NCBI GenBank assembly: GCA_022652945.1
Contig: JALCRV010000012.1
Location: 1 to 64,000, forward strand
From: Bacilli bacterium
Lineage (GTDB): Bacteria; Bacillota_I; Bacilli_A; RFN20; CAG-288
Reading direction: 5' to 3'
DNA: 64,000 bases
The notes under the pieces are model-generated. The model ran no database searches, had not been told where the DNA came from, and saw nothing but the letters and a program-made list of their open reading frames with translations. Below are positions 1-8,245 of this stretch, in pieces. The position numbers and the translations under genes were made by a program. Positions within the stretch are counted from its first letter, which is position 1. Each line of letters opens with the position of its first letter.

Positions 1-138
1 TGTCATATATATCGAGCCTTGTCTTAGGCTTATTGCCACTTTTCATATGATTTTTCCTTTCTTGAGTGGCGGAGATTATTTGATTATATATGAAAGATCG
101 AATGTTTCATTCTATTTGTCATCTAACAATAGCCTTTT

Positions 139-939
139 TTACTTAGAATCCATCTCTTCTCTGATTGAGAGATCAGCTTCCGCTTTATCAAAGCGGGCAT
201 ATAGATCTTCTACGGTTAACTTCTCTTTTTCTTTCTGAGGGATATCAGCGATAATCCTTCCGGAAGAAATCATAATCAGTCTATTGCCGTATTTAATGGC
301 ATCTCTCATATTGTGGGTAATCATCAAAGCGGTCAGATTGAACTCTTTAATTAACTGCTCGGTCAAACCCATAATCTTCTTTGAAGTGGTCGGATCCAAA
401 GCGGCCGTGTGCTCATCAAGCAACAATAGCTGAGGACGCTTTAAAATCGCCATCAGCAGAGTGATCGATTGTCTTTGTCCGCCTGATAAGGAAGAAATCT
501 TATCTGAAAGCCTGTTCTCTAAGCCCAAGTTTAAGGGAGCCAGGTATTTCTTATAAGTGATATCGTATTCTTTTTTTAAGGCCCACTTCAGAGTTCTTTT
601 CTCACCTCTTTTTAAAGCTAAGGCGAGATTTTCCTGAATGGAGATATCTCCGATTGTGCCGATATTCGGATCCTGGAAGACTCTACCGATCAATTTCGCT
701 CTTTCATGTTCTTTTAAGTTAGTCACATCTTTCTCATCAAAATAGATGCGACCGAAAGTAGGCTTTAAAGAACCAGCGATCGTATTAAGCAGAGTTGACT
801 TACCCGAGCCGTTAGAGCCGATAACCGTAATGAAATCCCCGTCGTTAATCGTCAGGGAAATATTCTTCAAGACATGGTTAATCGGTTGGGAAGGATTGTT
901 CGTCTCGAAATCTTTGGAGATGTGTTCAAGTCTAATCAT
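139..939 (-). CDS. ABC transporter ATPase of a TrpXYZ-type aromatic amino acid importer
   Basis: This 266-residue protein is an ABC ATPase that should power the permease encoded just upstream. The Walker A motif GSNGSGKST lies near residue 41, the signature LSGGQ near 153, Walker B LLLLDEHTAALD near 175, and the switch histidine is in MITHN. Walker B is followed by DEHTAALD rather than the commoner DEPTSALD, as is usual for this PF04392-linked family. The ATG overlaps the permease stop in an ATGA arrangement, so translation is probably coupled. It is the third gene of a binding protein-permease-ATPase operon controlled by the leader region at 2926-3203. The substrate, an aromatic amino acid and probably tyrosine, is inferred from that leader. 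Confidence 0.9.
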   Translation of the reverse strand: MIRLEHISKDFETNNPSQPINHVLKNISLTINDGDFITVIGSNGSGKSTLLNTIAGSLKPTFGRIYFDEKDVTNLKEHERAKLIGRVFQDPNIGTIGDISIQENLALALKRGEKRTLKWALKKEYDITYKKYLAPLNLGLENRLSDKISSLSGGQRQSITLLMAILKRPQLLLLDEHTAALDPTTSKKIMGLTEQLIKEFNLTALMITHNMRDAIKYGNRLIMISSGRIIADIPQKEKEKLTVEDLYARFDKAEADLSIREEMDSK

Positions 940-1895
940 AAACTGACACCTCCTTGCTCCGCTTCTAAGTCTTTATTGATGTTGATCTTAGCGTCTTTGA
1001 GAAGTTTCTTCCTCTTCATTTTCTTCTTTACTTCATTTAAGCAGACCACCAGAGTGATAAAGCCCGCTTTCACCAGATTAAGATAAGAAGTGTTGAAGGA
1101 AGGAATCTCGATGATGACATCGAGAATCAACCAGTAAATCAAAGCTCCAACGACAACGGAGATCAAAGAGATCTTAAATGACTTGTTTCCAAAGCAGACT
1201 TCACCTAAGAAAAGAATCGTCAAGCCTATCACGATCGCCCCTTGTCCGGCAGTCGGATGGGTATGCTTATTCATCTGAGCATATAAGGCCCCAGATAAGG
1301 AAATCAAAGCGGCTGAAAGAATCATACCTAAGATATACATTCTATCCGTGTTGATTCCTTGGGCCTTAGACATTTGTCCGTTCTTGCCGGAAGCTCTTAA
1401 TGCCAGACCTAACTCAGTTCCGAAGAACCAATACATCAGAAGCATAATTGCTAAAACGGATAAGGCTAATAAGACAATCTTTACCGCTGTCAGATTATCA
1501 AATAAGAGATTGAGCTTCGTAAAGATTGAATAAAAGCCTGAATTGATGCTGACATTGCCTTTGGAAATAACGACGTTAGGTGTATATAAGGCAATCATGA
1601 TAATAATGCCGGCTAGCAGAGGATTAATCTTCAAGTAGATATGTAAGGCGGCATTAAGATAGCCGACCGCCATACCGCAAAGAACGGATAGGATCAAAGC
1701 TAATAAAGGCTCCACCCCAACATTGATTAAAGTAAGAGAAATAATCCCCGCGAACGGGAAGAGCGTATCGACTGAAAGATCGGCGATATTTAAGACCTTA
1801 TACGAGATAAAGACACCAAGAGCTAAGATTGTCCAAATCAAAGCCTGCGTTGGTACGTCCGTTCCGAGAAAGCTGAAAATAGTACCTAAATCCAT
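936..1895 (-). CDS. ABC transporter permease (TrpY-like) of the aromatic amino acid importer
   Basis: This 319-residue integral membrane protein has about eight or nine hydrophobic segments and the branched-chain-permease-like fold of the TrpXYZ family (motifs ISYKVLNIADLSVD near the start and GLALRASGKNGQMSKAQGI in the cytoplasmic coupling loop). It would form the channel for the ATPase it overlaps by 4 nt. Its start lies 6 nt after the binding-protein stop with no clear ribosome site, which suggests translational coupling. It is the only permease of this type in the window, so the second binding protein at 3249-4238 probably uses it too. That sharing is an inference. Confidence 0.88.
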   Translation of the reverse strand: MDLGTIFSFLGTDVPTQALIWTILALGVFISYKVLNIADLSVDTLFPFAGIISLTLINVGVEPLLALILSVLCGMAVGYLNAALHIYLKINPLLAGIIIMIALYTPNVVISKGNVSINSGFYSIFTKLNLLFDNLTAVKIVLLALSVLAIMLLMYWFFGTELGLALRASGKNGQMSKAQGINTDRMYILGMILSAALISLSGALYAQMNKHTHPTAGQGAIVIGLTILFLGEVCFGNKSFKISLISVVVGALIYWLILDVIIEIPSFNTSYLNLVKAGFITLVVCLNEVKKKMKRKKLLKDAKININKDLEAEQGGVSL

Positions 1896-1901
1896 AATCG
1901 A

Positions 1902-2894
1902 TTACTTCTGTCCGTCGATAATCGTTTGAATGGAAGCGGGGACTTCAATCCCGGTGGCAGTGAAGAACTCAGAGTTCAAAGCGAGAGGGAAAGAATCAGC
2001 TAAAGAACAAGGGATGGTCTTAATATCCGTACCGTTAAGAATCTTCGCAGCCATCTTGCCGGTGGTCTTGCCTAATAAAGTGTAATCGACGGAATAACCT
2101 AATGAGCCGCCGGCCGTGGTGGAGTTAGAATCAGCGCAGACGGTGACGATCTTCTTTTCAATCAGCAAATCTTTTAATCCTGTGATAGCGTTGGCGACCG
2201 TATTATCAGTCGGGACGAAGAGGCCTTTGATTCCTTGGCCGATCATACCGTTAAGAGTTGACTCTAGATCCGCCGCCTGAGAGAAGCCGCCATCGACTAG
2301 GGTGATGCTATCCGCAGCACAGGCCGCTTGCGCTTCATTCTTTTGAACTACCGAATTAGATTCTGAAGAGTTATAGAGGATACCGACTTTCGTGATTCCA
2401 AACTCTTTGAACAGATCGATATTCTTGGCGGTCGGGCCGGCATCGGAAGTGCCAACGACGTTATCATGCTCGGTAAACGAAGTAACCAAACCTTCGCCAA
2501 CCGGATCGGTCACAGCGGAGAAAAGAATCGGTAATGTAGTTTTCTTTAAGTCTTCCGCAGCTGCTTTAAGAGCCTTGGAAGATGAAGTAGCAATTCCAAA
2601 CACCATGTCTGAGTTGGATACTAGATTAGTAGCCATTGAGTTTTCCGAGGAGGCGTCTCCTTCGGGAATCTGAACAGTGAAGTCAATCTTATCTTCGCCC
2701 CAACCTTCGGCGGCTAATTCTTCTTTAAAACCCTTTTGCGCTGCGTTAAGAGCCGGATGGGTGACAACTTGAAGAATGCCGATTTTCTTTTTCGAAGCTG
2801 TTTGGGAAGACGTGGTAGAAGAACCGCAGGCAGAAAGACCGATAGACATCATTCCGATCGTCATAAGACCTAATAAACAATTTAGCTTTTTCAT
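1902..2894 (-). CDS. Aromatic amino acid binding lipoprotein (TrpX-like, ABC_sub_bind family), probably tyrosine
   Basis: This 330-residue substrate-binding lipoprotein has a signal peptide and the lipobox LSAC near residue 23. The body has the type I periplasmic-binding fold of family PF04392 (GILQVVTHPALNAAQKGF near the N-terminus, then FGIATSSSKALK and LFSAVTDPVGEGLV). Known members bind tryptophan, phenylalanine or tyrosine. A strong AAAGGAGG ribosome site precedes the ATG. It heads the importer operon and lies behind a leader that encodes a tyrosine-rich peptide and ends in an intrinsic terminator, which points to tyrosine as the ligand. It is clearly paralogous to the protein at 3249-4238. 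Confidence 0.88.
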   Translation of the reverse strand: MKKLNCLLGLMTIGMMSIGLSACGSSTTSSQTASKKKIGILQVVTHPALNAAQKGFKEELAAEGWGEDKIDFTVQIPEGDASSENSMATNLVSNSDMVFGIATSSSKALKAAAEDLKKTTLPILFSAVTDPVGEGLVTSFTEHDNVVGTSDAGPTAKNIDLFKEFGITKVGILYNSSESNSVVQKNEAQAACAADSITLVDGGFSQAADLESTLNGMIGQGIKGLFVPTDNTVANAITGLKDLLIEKKIVTVCADSNSTTAGGSLGYSVDYTLLGKTTGKMAAKILNGTDIKTIPCSLADSFPLALNSEFFTATGIEVPASIQTIIDGQK

Positions 2895-2925
2895 AATGTG
2901 TTAACCTCCTTTCAGGTAACTTGTG

Positions 2926-2962
2926 AAGAAAAAAGCCTGAGACTGTGCATGGCCTCAGGCTT
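2926..2962 (-). terminator. Attenuator terminator in front of the tyrosine-type binding protein gene
   Basis: On the minus strand a 9-bp stem (AAGCCTGAG with CTCAGGCTT) is followed at once by a run of T. It sits between the leader peptide and the binding-protein ATG, so it must be read through for expression. A second hairpin, CCTTGG/CCAAGG at 3001-3033, lies upstream. The GGCCT just after the leader stop codon can pair with the AGGCC in the terminator loop, a possible antiterminator. Confidence 0.85.
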
Positions 2963-3063
2963 ACCTATCTGGAAATCATGTTTCAAACTGGTTCAGTCAG
3001 CCTTGGCGATGCGTTTTATGCTTCTTACCAAGGTTTGAATCGTTTGTTCTTACCGTTCAGGCC

Positions 3064-3147
3064 TTATGAAAGAAGCTCCTTTTTAAAGCAGTAGCGGTAA
3101 TAGTAATAAGAGGTGACGATTAAAGTCGCATTTAGTTGACGCTTCAT
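3064..3147 (-). CDS. Tyrosine-rich leader peptide of the transporter attenuator
   Basis: This 27-codon ORF has an excellent ribosome site (AGGAGG, 10 nt before the ATG). It reads MKRQLNATLIVTS, then four consecutive Tyr codons (TAT TAC TAT TAC), then Arg, Tyr, Cys, Phe and KKELLS stop. Five of 27 codons are Tyr. The ORF is followed by competing hairpins and an intrinsic terminator, the arrangement of ribosome-mediated attenuators such as those of his, phe and trp operons. Starvation for charged tRNA-Tyr would stall the ribosome and favour read-through into the importer operon. The last codons and the sequence around the stop codon match those of the tryptophan leader at 4398-4445, so the two are probably duplicates. 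Confidence 0.85.
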   Translation of the reverse strand: MKRQLNATLIVTSYYYYRYCFKKELLS

Positions 3148-3174
3148 TTTCGCTTTTCCTCCTGTTATGAGAAA

Positions 3175-3203
3175 AATATAAACCTTTAGAAAATAGAATG
3201 CAA
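3175..3203 (-). promoter_or_regulatory. Sigma-A type promoter of the tyrosine leader transcript
   Basis: On the minus strand, TTGCAT (3203-3198) and TATATT (3180-3175) are separated by exactly 17 nt. The predicted start lies a few bases before the leader ribosome site, which makes the leader transcript short (about 270 nt to the gene). The -35 region resembles the promoter of the tryptophan leader. Confidence 0.7.
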
Positions 3204-3248
3204 CTCTTTTTTGAAAATGAGAGGCGGTTACTGAAACTTCCTGATACG

Positions 3249-4238
3249 TTATTCATGGATAATTACCCCATTCCCCAAGGGGGCTAAATCGGAAGGAAGG
3301 GTATAGGCCGTCTCTTTAAAATAGCTGTCGTTGATATATAGATTGTAGACTTCTGATTTTTCACAAGGAATCGTTTCTGTTTTTTCTCCTTTTAAAATAC
3401 GAGCAGCAAGTTTTCCAGTCTGGATACCTAAGGAATAATAATCTGTGGCATACCCTAAAGAACCACCGTTTTTAATCTCCGAGGCATCCCCGCAGACAGC
3501 GAGGACAGAATGCTGAAGGATTTTTTCTTTAATTGAAGCCATAGCAGCAGCTACCGTATTATCTACCGGGATAAATAATCCTTTAATTCCTTGCCCAATC
3601 ATGCCTTCTAAAGTCGACTCCAATTCGGAAGTAGAAGAAAAGCCACCGTCGACCAAAGTAAGATTAAGTTCTTGGCAAGCGCTTTTGGTCTCTTCGAATT
3701 GAACGATAGAGTTTGGCTCTGTCAGATTATAAAGGATCCCGATTTTCTCGATGCCCTCAAATTTCTTAAATAACTCAATGTTTTTATAAGTGGGCCCGGC
3801 ATCGGAAGTTCCGACGATGTTAGCGTGTTCTGTAAAAGACTTCACCAATCCCGCCTTGACTGGATCTGTTACTGCGCAGAAAACTAAAGGCAGATCATCC
3901 TTATTTACGTCTTCGATAGAAGTTTTCAAGGCTAAAGCTGAAGGGGTAGCGATTCCGCAGACCAACTGACAATTATCTCTTAAATTAACCGCCATAGAGT
4001 TCTGAGTGGAAGCATCTCCTTCCGGATTCATAATCGTAAAGCTAACGTTATTATCTTCTTCGTATCCTCCTTGTTTCATCCCGGCGATAAAACCTGTTCG
4101 GCAGAGATTAAGCCCATCGTGGGTGACAAACTGTAAGATACCGACTCTAGGTAAAGAAGAGGCGGAAGAGGTAAACGAGCAGGAAGCTAATAAAAGAGAC
4201 AGCGATGCAGCAGTAAGCAACAAGATATGTTTTTTCAT
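3249..4238 (-). CDS. Second aromatic amino acid binding lipoprotein (TrpX-like), probably tryptophan; no own permease
   Basis: This 329-residue lipoprotein is a paralogue of the protein at 1902-2894, with matching blocks GILQFVTHDGLNLC, CGIATPSALALK, VFCAVTDPVKAGLV and IGQGIKGLF. The lipobox is LASC near residue 20. The ATG at 4238, preceded by AAAGGA, was chosen because it starts the signal peptide; an earlier in-frame ATG at 4298 would run through the terminator hairpin. No permease or ATPase follows. The gene ends about 100 nt before the tyrosine leader promoter. Its leader carries tandem Trp codons, so tryptophan is the likely ligand, delivered through the permease of the neighbouring operon. 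Both points are inferences. Confidence 0.85.
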   Translation of the reverse strand: MKKHILLLTAASLSLLLASCSFTSSASSLPRVGILQFVTHDGLNLCRTGFIAGMKQGGYEEDNNVSFTIMNPEGDASTQNSMAVNLRDNCQLVCGIATPSALALKTSIEDVNKDDLPLVFCAVTDPVKAGLVKSFTEHANIVGTSDAGPTYKNIELFKKFEGIEKIGILYNLTEPNSIVQFEETKSACQELNLTLVDGGFSSTSELESTLEGMIGQGIKGLFIPVDNTVAAAMASIKEKILQHSVLAVCGDASEIKNGGSLGYATDYYSLGIQTGKLAARILKGEKTETIPCEKSEVYNLYINDSYFKETAYTLPSDLAPLGNGVIIHE

Positions 4239-4270
4239 GATTTTTATTTCCTTTATGTTTTCCGGGGACA

Positions 4271-4302
4271 AAAGAAAAAGCCTTGGCTGATACGCCAAGG
4301 CT
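4271..4302 (-). terminator. Attenuator terminator in front of the tryptophan-type binding protein gene
   Basis: On the minus strand the stem AGCCTTGGC/GCCAAGGCT (9 bp, 6-nt loop) is followed by TTTTTCTTTT. The 5' arm repeats sequence present in the upstream hairpin at 4324-4363, so the CGCCAAGG segment there can pair either with its own partner or with the terminator 5' arm. This is the mutually exclusive pairing expected of an attenuator. Confidence 0.87.
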
Positions 4303-4323
4303 TCAGATAAACTTTCTTCAATC

Positions 4324-4363
4324 CCTTGGCGCTCTCAATTACGAGGACTTCGTTTCGCCAAGG
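4324..4363 (-). promoter_or_regulatory. Competing hairpin of the tryptophan attenuator
   Basis: GCCTTGGCG and CGCCAAGG form an 8-bp stem on the minus strand. The second segment is also complementary to CCTTGGCG in the terminator 5' arm, and its CGCC can pair with GGCG just downstream of the leader stop codon. Which pairing wins under ribosome stalling needs a folding calculation. Confidence 0.65.
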
Positions 4364-4397
4364 CTCGGATAAGTCAGAAGAGACTGTATTTTCGCCT

Positions 4398-4445
4398 TTA
4401 TGAAAGAAGACCTGCACTGAGGCGCCACCAATTGATCGATGACAT
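4398..4445 (-). CDS. Tryptophan leader peptide of the attenuator (tandem Trp codons)
   Basis: This 15-codon ORF reads MSSINWWRLSAGLLS stop, with two adjacent TGG codons at positions 6 and 7. A ribosome site AAGGGA lies 5 nt before the ATG. A longer in-frame start at 4469 exists but lacks a well-placed ribosome site. Tandem Trp codons, a short leader transcript, alternative hairpins and a terminator before the structural gene are the hallmarks of trp-type attenuation, which in Firmicutes is usually replaced by T-box or TRAP control. The ending LLS-stop and the flanking CTTCTTTCATAA are shared with the tyrosine leader. Confidence 0.87.
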   Translation of the reverse strand: MSSINWWRLSAGLLS

Positions 4446-4498
4446 AACAGTCCCTTTGTTTTCTCTCATTATCGGTTTCTCTTGCTCCCGGATGTTTA

Positions 4499-4528
4499 TA
4501 TTTAACAACTTAGAAGAGAAGAATGCAA
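4499..4528 (-). promoter_or_regulatory. Promoter of the tryptophan leader transcript
   Basis: On the minus strand, TTGCAT (4528-4523) is followed after 17-18 nt by TTAAAT/TAAATA. The sequence GTTGCATTCT with a following pyrimidine-rich stretch is shared with the tyrosine leader promoter at 3175-3203, which supports duplication of the whole control region. The upstream exporter gene ends at 4539, so the full leader must fit in about 250 nt. Confidence 0.6.
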
Positions 4529-4538
4529 CCATCTTAGA

Positions 4539-6359
4539 CTAGACGTAATACTTGGCTTGTTCGTTAAACATCGTTGCATAGATGCCTTTTTCATCCTTCA
4601 TCAGGCTCTGATGGTCGCCTTCCTGGATGATATGGCCTTTATCGAGGACGATAATATGATCGCAGAACTTCGTGGAAGACATACGGTGAGAGATAAAGAC
4701 GGAAGTGCGGTCATTAACTAGCTTTTCAATAGACTGATAAACCGTTAATTCGCTTAAAGGATCAAGGGCAGAAGTTGGCTCATCAAGAAGGATGATAGGA
4801 GAGTCTTTATATAAGGCTCTCGCTATAGCAATCTTCTGGGCTTCACCACCGGATAATTCAGTTCCGTCTTCGATATAGTTATAAAGATAGTTATCTAATC
4901 CATGAGGTAGTTTCTTGATGTTGTTATAGTCGTACCCGGTTAAATCTAAACACTTTTTGACTTTCTCTTCATCGATGTCATTTGCGGAGGCGGCGACATT
5001 TTCTTTTAACTTAAAGCCGAATAAGGAGAAATCCTGGAAGAGAATTCCAAGGACTTTTTGATAAGAAGCGAAGTCAAAAGTATCAATGTTCTTGCCATCG
5101 TAATCAATCTCACCTTTTTCAGGGAGGTAGAAACGAGCGATTAGTTTGATAATGGTTGATTTACCAGCTCCGTTACGCCCGACGATACCTAGTTTCTTCT
5201 TAGGATCAATCCGGAAGGAGACATCTTCCAAGGCGTAAGTATCGGTGTTTGGATATTTGAAGTAGACATGCTTGAATTCAATAATCCCTTTGGAATCTGC
5301 TGAGACTTTTTCACCTTTATCATCTTGATCTTCCGCCTCGATATAGGCGAAGTAATTGCTTATGTACTTTAATTGCAGCAAGGTCTGAGCAATCCCTCCC
5401 ATGGTGTTGCCTAAAGAATCAGCGAAAGTGGAGATAGCTCCGACTAAAGAAATAATGGCGCCGACCGAGATGATACCGTAATAGGCTTTGGCTCCGACAT
5501 AAAGATAAGAACATAAGAGAATGAGGGAGTTAGCTGCGGTCACAAGGGCGTTGATCCAGCCTTCAATCCTGCCTAGTTTTCCATAGCGTTCCTTCATGAT
5601 TGCCCCTTGGCCATCTAGAATCGATCCGAAGAGGTCTTTCAAACGATATATACGAATATCCTTGGCGTAACGGTAATCTTCCATGATGGTATAAAAATAA
5701 CTGTAGCGTCTATTGATATTGGTGTTTTCTAGATAGAAGGTATACATCACCTTGTTAATGATAGACATCAGGAATACGGAGATGATAACCATAAAGACAA
5801 TAAGACCGATGATGACTAAGAAAGAATAAGGATTGTTAAGGAAATTGAACCAGGGATCGCTGCTGGTTTTATCGATAGAGATAAAGGCTTGACGGAAAAG
5901 GATGACGGAATAGATAACCGTCATAACACCTTTAAATACCGAGCTTAAAGAGACATTGATTAAGCTGGCAAAACTTCCGCTGCCGTTAGCCCCTTCTTCC
6001 GCTTTGGTTAGGATAGCTTTTAAATCTTTGCTCTCTAACTTACCGTAACTTAGCGATAAGGCCTTATCAGCGATAAGAGTTTTTAACTTCTCGTTAAGAG
6101 TTTCGGATTCGGCGTTCTGATAGATAATTGAAATTCTGGATAACAGAGTAAGCAAGGTAACTAAACTGATTAGAAGGATGGCAACTTTCATGGTTTCTTC
6201 ATAAGAGGATCCATTTAGAAGCATATCCAGAATCTTCCCACCGAAATAAAAGGAGACGAAAGGAATCGCCGGAGAAGTGATATCTTCGATTAAAACGGCA
6301 AAGGTGAATAATGGAGAAAGCTTAAATCCATATTTTAAAGCCTTAAATAACGTTTTCAT
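4539..6359 (-). CDS. ABC exporter half-transporter (TM domain fused to ATPase), second subunit of a heterodimer
   Basis: About 606 residues: a six-helix transmembrane domain in the first 340, then an ATPase domain with Walker A GRNGAGKST, signature LSGGE, Walker B IILLDEPTSALD and the switch histidine in FISHR. It should act as a membrane exporter or flippase with the half-transporter upstream. The ATG at 6359 was chosen because an AAGGAGG lies just before it; the first possible start at 6422 is deep inside the upstream gene. The chosen ORF overlaps the partner by 17 nt. The substrate cannot be told from sequence; peptides, lipids and drugs are all possible. Confidence 0.88.
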   Translation of the reverse strand: MKTLFKALKYGFKLSPLFTFAVLIEDITSPAIPFVSFYFGGKILDMLLNGSSYEETMKVAILLISLVTLLTLLSRISIIYQNAESETLNEKLKTLIADKALSLSYGKLESKDLKAILTKAEEGANGSGSFASLINVSLSSVFKGVMTVIYSVILFRQAFISIDKTSSDPWFNFLNNPYSFLVIIGLIVFMVIISVFLMSIINKVMYTFYLENTNINRRYSYFYTIMEDYRYAKDIRIYRLKDLFGSILDGQGAIMKERYGKLGRIEGWINALVTAANSLILLCSYLYVGAKAYYGIISVGAIISLVGAISTFADSLGNTMGGIAQTLLQLKYISNYFAYIEAEDQDDKGEKVSADSKGIIEFKHVYFKYPNTDTYALEDVSFRIDPKKKLGIVGRNGAGKSTIIKLIARFYLPEKGEIDYDGKNIDTFDFASYQKVLGILFQDFSLFGFKLKENVAASANDIDEEKVKKCLDLTGYDYNNIKKLPHGLDNYLYNYIEDGTELSGGEAQKIAIARALYKDSPIILLDEPTSALDPLSELTVYQSIEKLVNDRTSVFISHRMSSTKFCDHIIVLDKGHIIQEGDHQSLMKDEKGIYATMFNEQAKYYV

Positions 6360-8193
6360 TTTCGCTTCCTCCTTCTTTGTAATAATGAGCTTGGACTTGG
6401 AAGACTTTCTTATATTCTCCATTCAATTTCATCAGTTCTTCATGGGTTCCTTCTTCGATGATATGACCGTCTTTTAAGTAAAGAATCCTGTCGCAGAAGC
6501 GGGTGGAGGAGAGACGGTGAGAAATAAAGAGAGAAGACTTGCCTTTAGTCAGCTCCCCGTATTTTTGATATAGTTCGCCTTCCGCGATCGGGTCTAAAGC
6601 GGAAGTCGGTTCATCAAGCATCAGTAAAGGCCCGTTCTTATATAAGGCTCTAGCCAGCATTAGTTTCTGCATTTCGCCACCGGAAAGCATTATTCCACTG
6701 TCGTCGAGGTTCTGAGTTAAGACGGTATCTTCTTTCTTGGGAAGGTTGTCGATCTTCTCTTTTAAACCGGCCTCCTCAATCGCCTTCATGAGTTTGGCCT
6801 TATCAATCTTTTTATCATCGAGCGTGCAGGCGATATTGCCTTTGATGGAAACTCCGATAACTTGGACATCCTGGTTAATAACGGAAAGGAGAGAATAATA
6901 ATCATCGATATTGAATTCATCTAAATGATGGCCATCGATCAGAATCTCGCCTTCGGTGGGCATATAGAATCCGGAGAGGAGTTTGATGATCGTAGTCTTG
7001 CCAGCTCCGTTTTCTCCGACTAAGGCGATCTTCTCCCCGGGGGAGACTTTAAAAGAAAGATGGGAAATAGTCGGTTTACTAGCATCCTTATAGGTGAAAG
7101 ATACATCTTTAAATTCGATAGTCATCGGCAGAGGAAGCGAAGTAATATTAAGACCCTTACCTGTATTGAATTGGCTATCAGCATCTAAGAAAGCAATTAA
7201 GGCGGAGACTTCTTTAGAAGAAGTCAGTAATGAGAAGATTTCCGAGCCCAGCAATGTCAGATATGTCGAGATTCCGTTAATCACGGAAATCATTAAAGTA
7301 AATTGGGCAGCGGAGACGCTCTTATCAACTACGAAACCTTTGATTAAAAGGGAATAGGCTACAAAGTCTCTAAAATAACCGAACAAGGAATCGGAAAGAT
7401 TGGGCAGGAAAAACAAAGAGTGCTGAATTAGCTCGTATTTTCCAAACAACGCCACCTGCTTGTTCATCAAGGAATTGAAAAGATAGGCTAGGTGATAATT
7501 TCTGATATCCTTACCCTTCAGTTCGTCTTTCGAGATGTCATAGACATAATTGATTTTGTTTTCTGCTTTAGTAATAGGATCCAGATATTTTTCAAACTTA
7601 ACAGAGGCGAAAGCGGATAACGCCAGATTAACAATTACCATCCCGAGAAGAATCAGAACAACCTGATAAGAAATCAATGAGGAAGTAGAGATTAAAACAA
7701 TCAAGCCACCGAAACTGATCAGGATGGTCGGGACATGCTTAAACATTCCTTCCACTCCGATCCAGTTGCTGCCGGTCGCATATAAGCCTTTGGCTCTCTT
7801 TTCCTTGCCTTCTTTGCTTTCGTAGTAATCATAGTCGCAACTTAGGCATTTCATAAAAGACAGCTTCATAACAGCGATACAGCGGATGAATGTTTGATCC
7901 CAGTTCAATGTAGAACGCTTCATTTCTTGATAAATCTGAAGGAGAATATAGACTCCGAAAATAATTGAAACCCACATCGCAAACTGACCGAAATCTTTAT
8001 GGTCGGTCAAAAAATAAACCGCTAATGAAGGAATTGTTAACAAAGTCATGGGCAGAACAATAGATATGAGAATAAAAAGAGGCAGTGTCAGACAATAACG
8101 CTTAGAGTAATTCCAAGCATTTTTATAAACGAACTTTAAACTTTTGTTTAAAGATTGAATCTGATTCGGCTTTTTTGATTTTGCTTTTTCCAT
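6343..8193 (-). CDS. ABC exporter half-transporter, first subunit of a heterodimer
   Basis: About 616 residues with the same layout as the overlapping downstream gene: six membrane helices, then an ATPase with Walker A GENGAGKTT, signature LSGGE, Walker B LLMLDEPTSALD and the switch histidine in FISHR. The presumed start is the ATG at 8193 with a weak ribosome site; an upstream TTG at 8220 is possible. The two genes overlap and were probably translated as a unit to give a heterodimer. No substrate gene, such as a bacteriocin precursor or accessory protease, was seen beside it. Confidence 0.88.
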   Translation of the reverse strand: MEKAKSKKPNQIQSLNKSLKFVYKNAWNYSKRYCLTLPLFILISIVLPMTLLTIPSLAVYFLTDHKDFGQFAMWVSIIFGVYILLQIYQEMKRSTLNWDQTFIRCIAVMKLSFMKCLSCDYDYYESKEGKEKRAKGLYATGSNWIGVEGMFKHVPTILISFGGLIVLISTSSLISYQVVLILLGMVIVNLALSAFASVKFEKYLDPITKAENKINYVYDISKDELKGKDIRNYHLAYLFNSLMNKQVALFGKYELIQHSLFFLPNLSDSLFGYFRDFVAYSLLIKGFVVDKSVSAAQFTLMISVINGISTYLTLLGSEIFSLLTSSKEVSALIAFLDADSQFNTGKGLNITSLPLPMTIEFKDVSFTYKDASKPTISHLSFKVSPGEKIALVGENGAGKTTIIKLLSGFYMPTEGEILIDGHHLDEFNIDDYYSLLSVINQDVQVIGVSIKGNIACTLDDKKIDKAKLMKAIEEAGLKEKIDNLPKKEDTVLTQNLDDSGIMLSGGEMQKLMLARALYKNGPLLMLDEPTSALDPIAEGELYQKYGELTKGKSSLFISHRLSSTRFCDRILYLKDGHIIEEGTHEELMKLNGEYKKVFQVQAHYYKEGGSENENVI

Positions 8194-8245
8194 AAAGTGA
8201 GCTTCTTTCGATGAGAACAATATAAAACGTTTAAGGAAGAGAAAA

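Noticed and set aside
2926-4528. T-box riboswitches in front of the two binding-protein genes
   Set aside because: The leaders are too short for a T-box, promoters lie right before the leader ORFs, no T-box consensus is placed next to the terminator (a partial GGTGGCGCC in the Trp leader is the Trp codons themselves), and a leader-peptide explanation fits.
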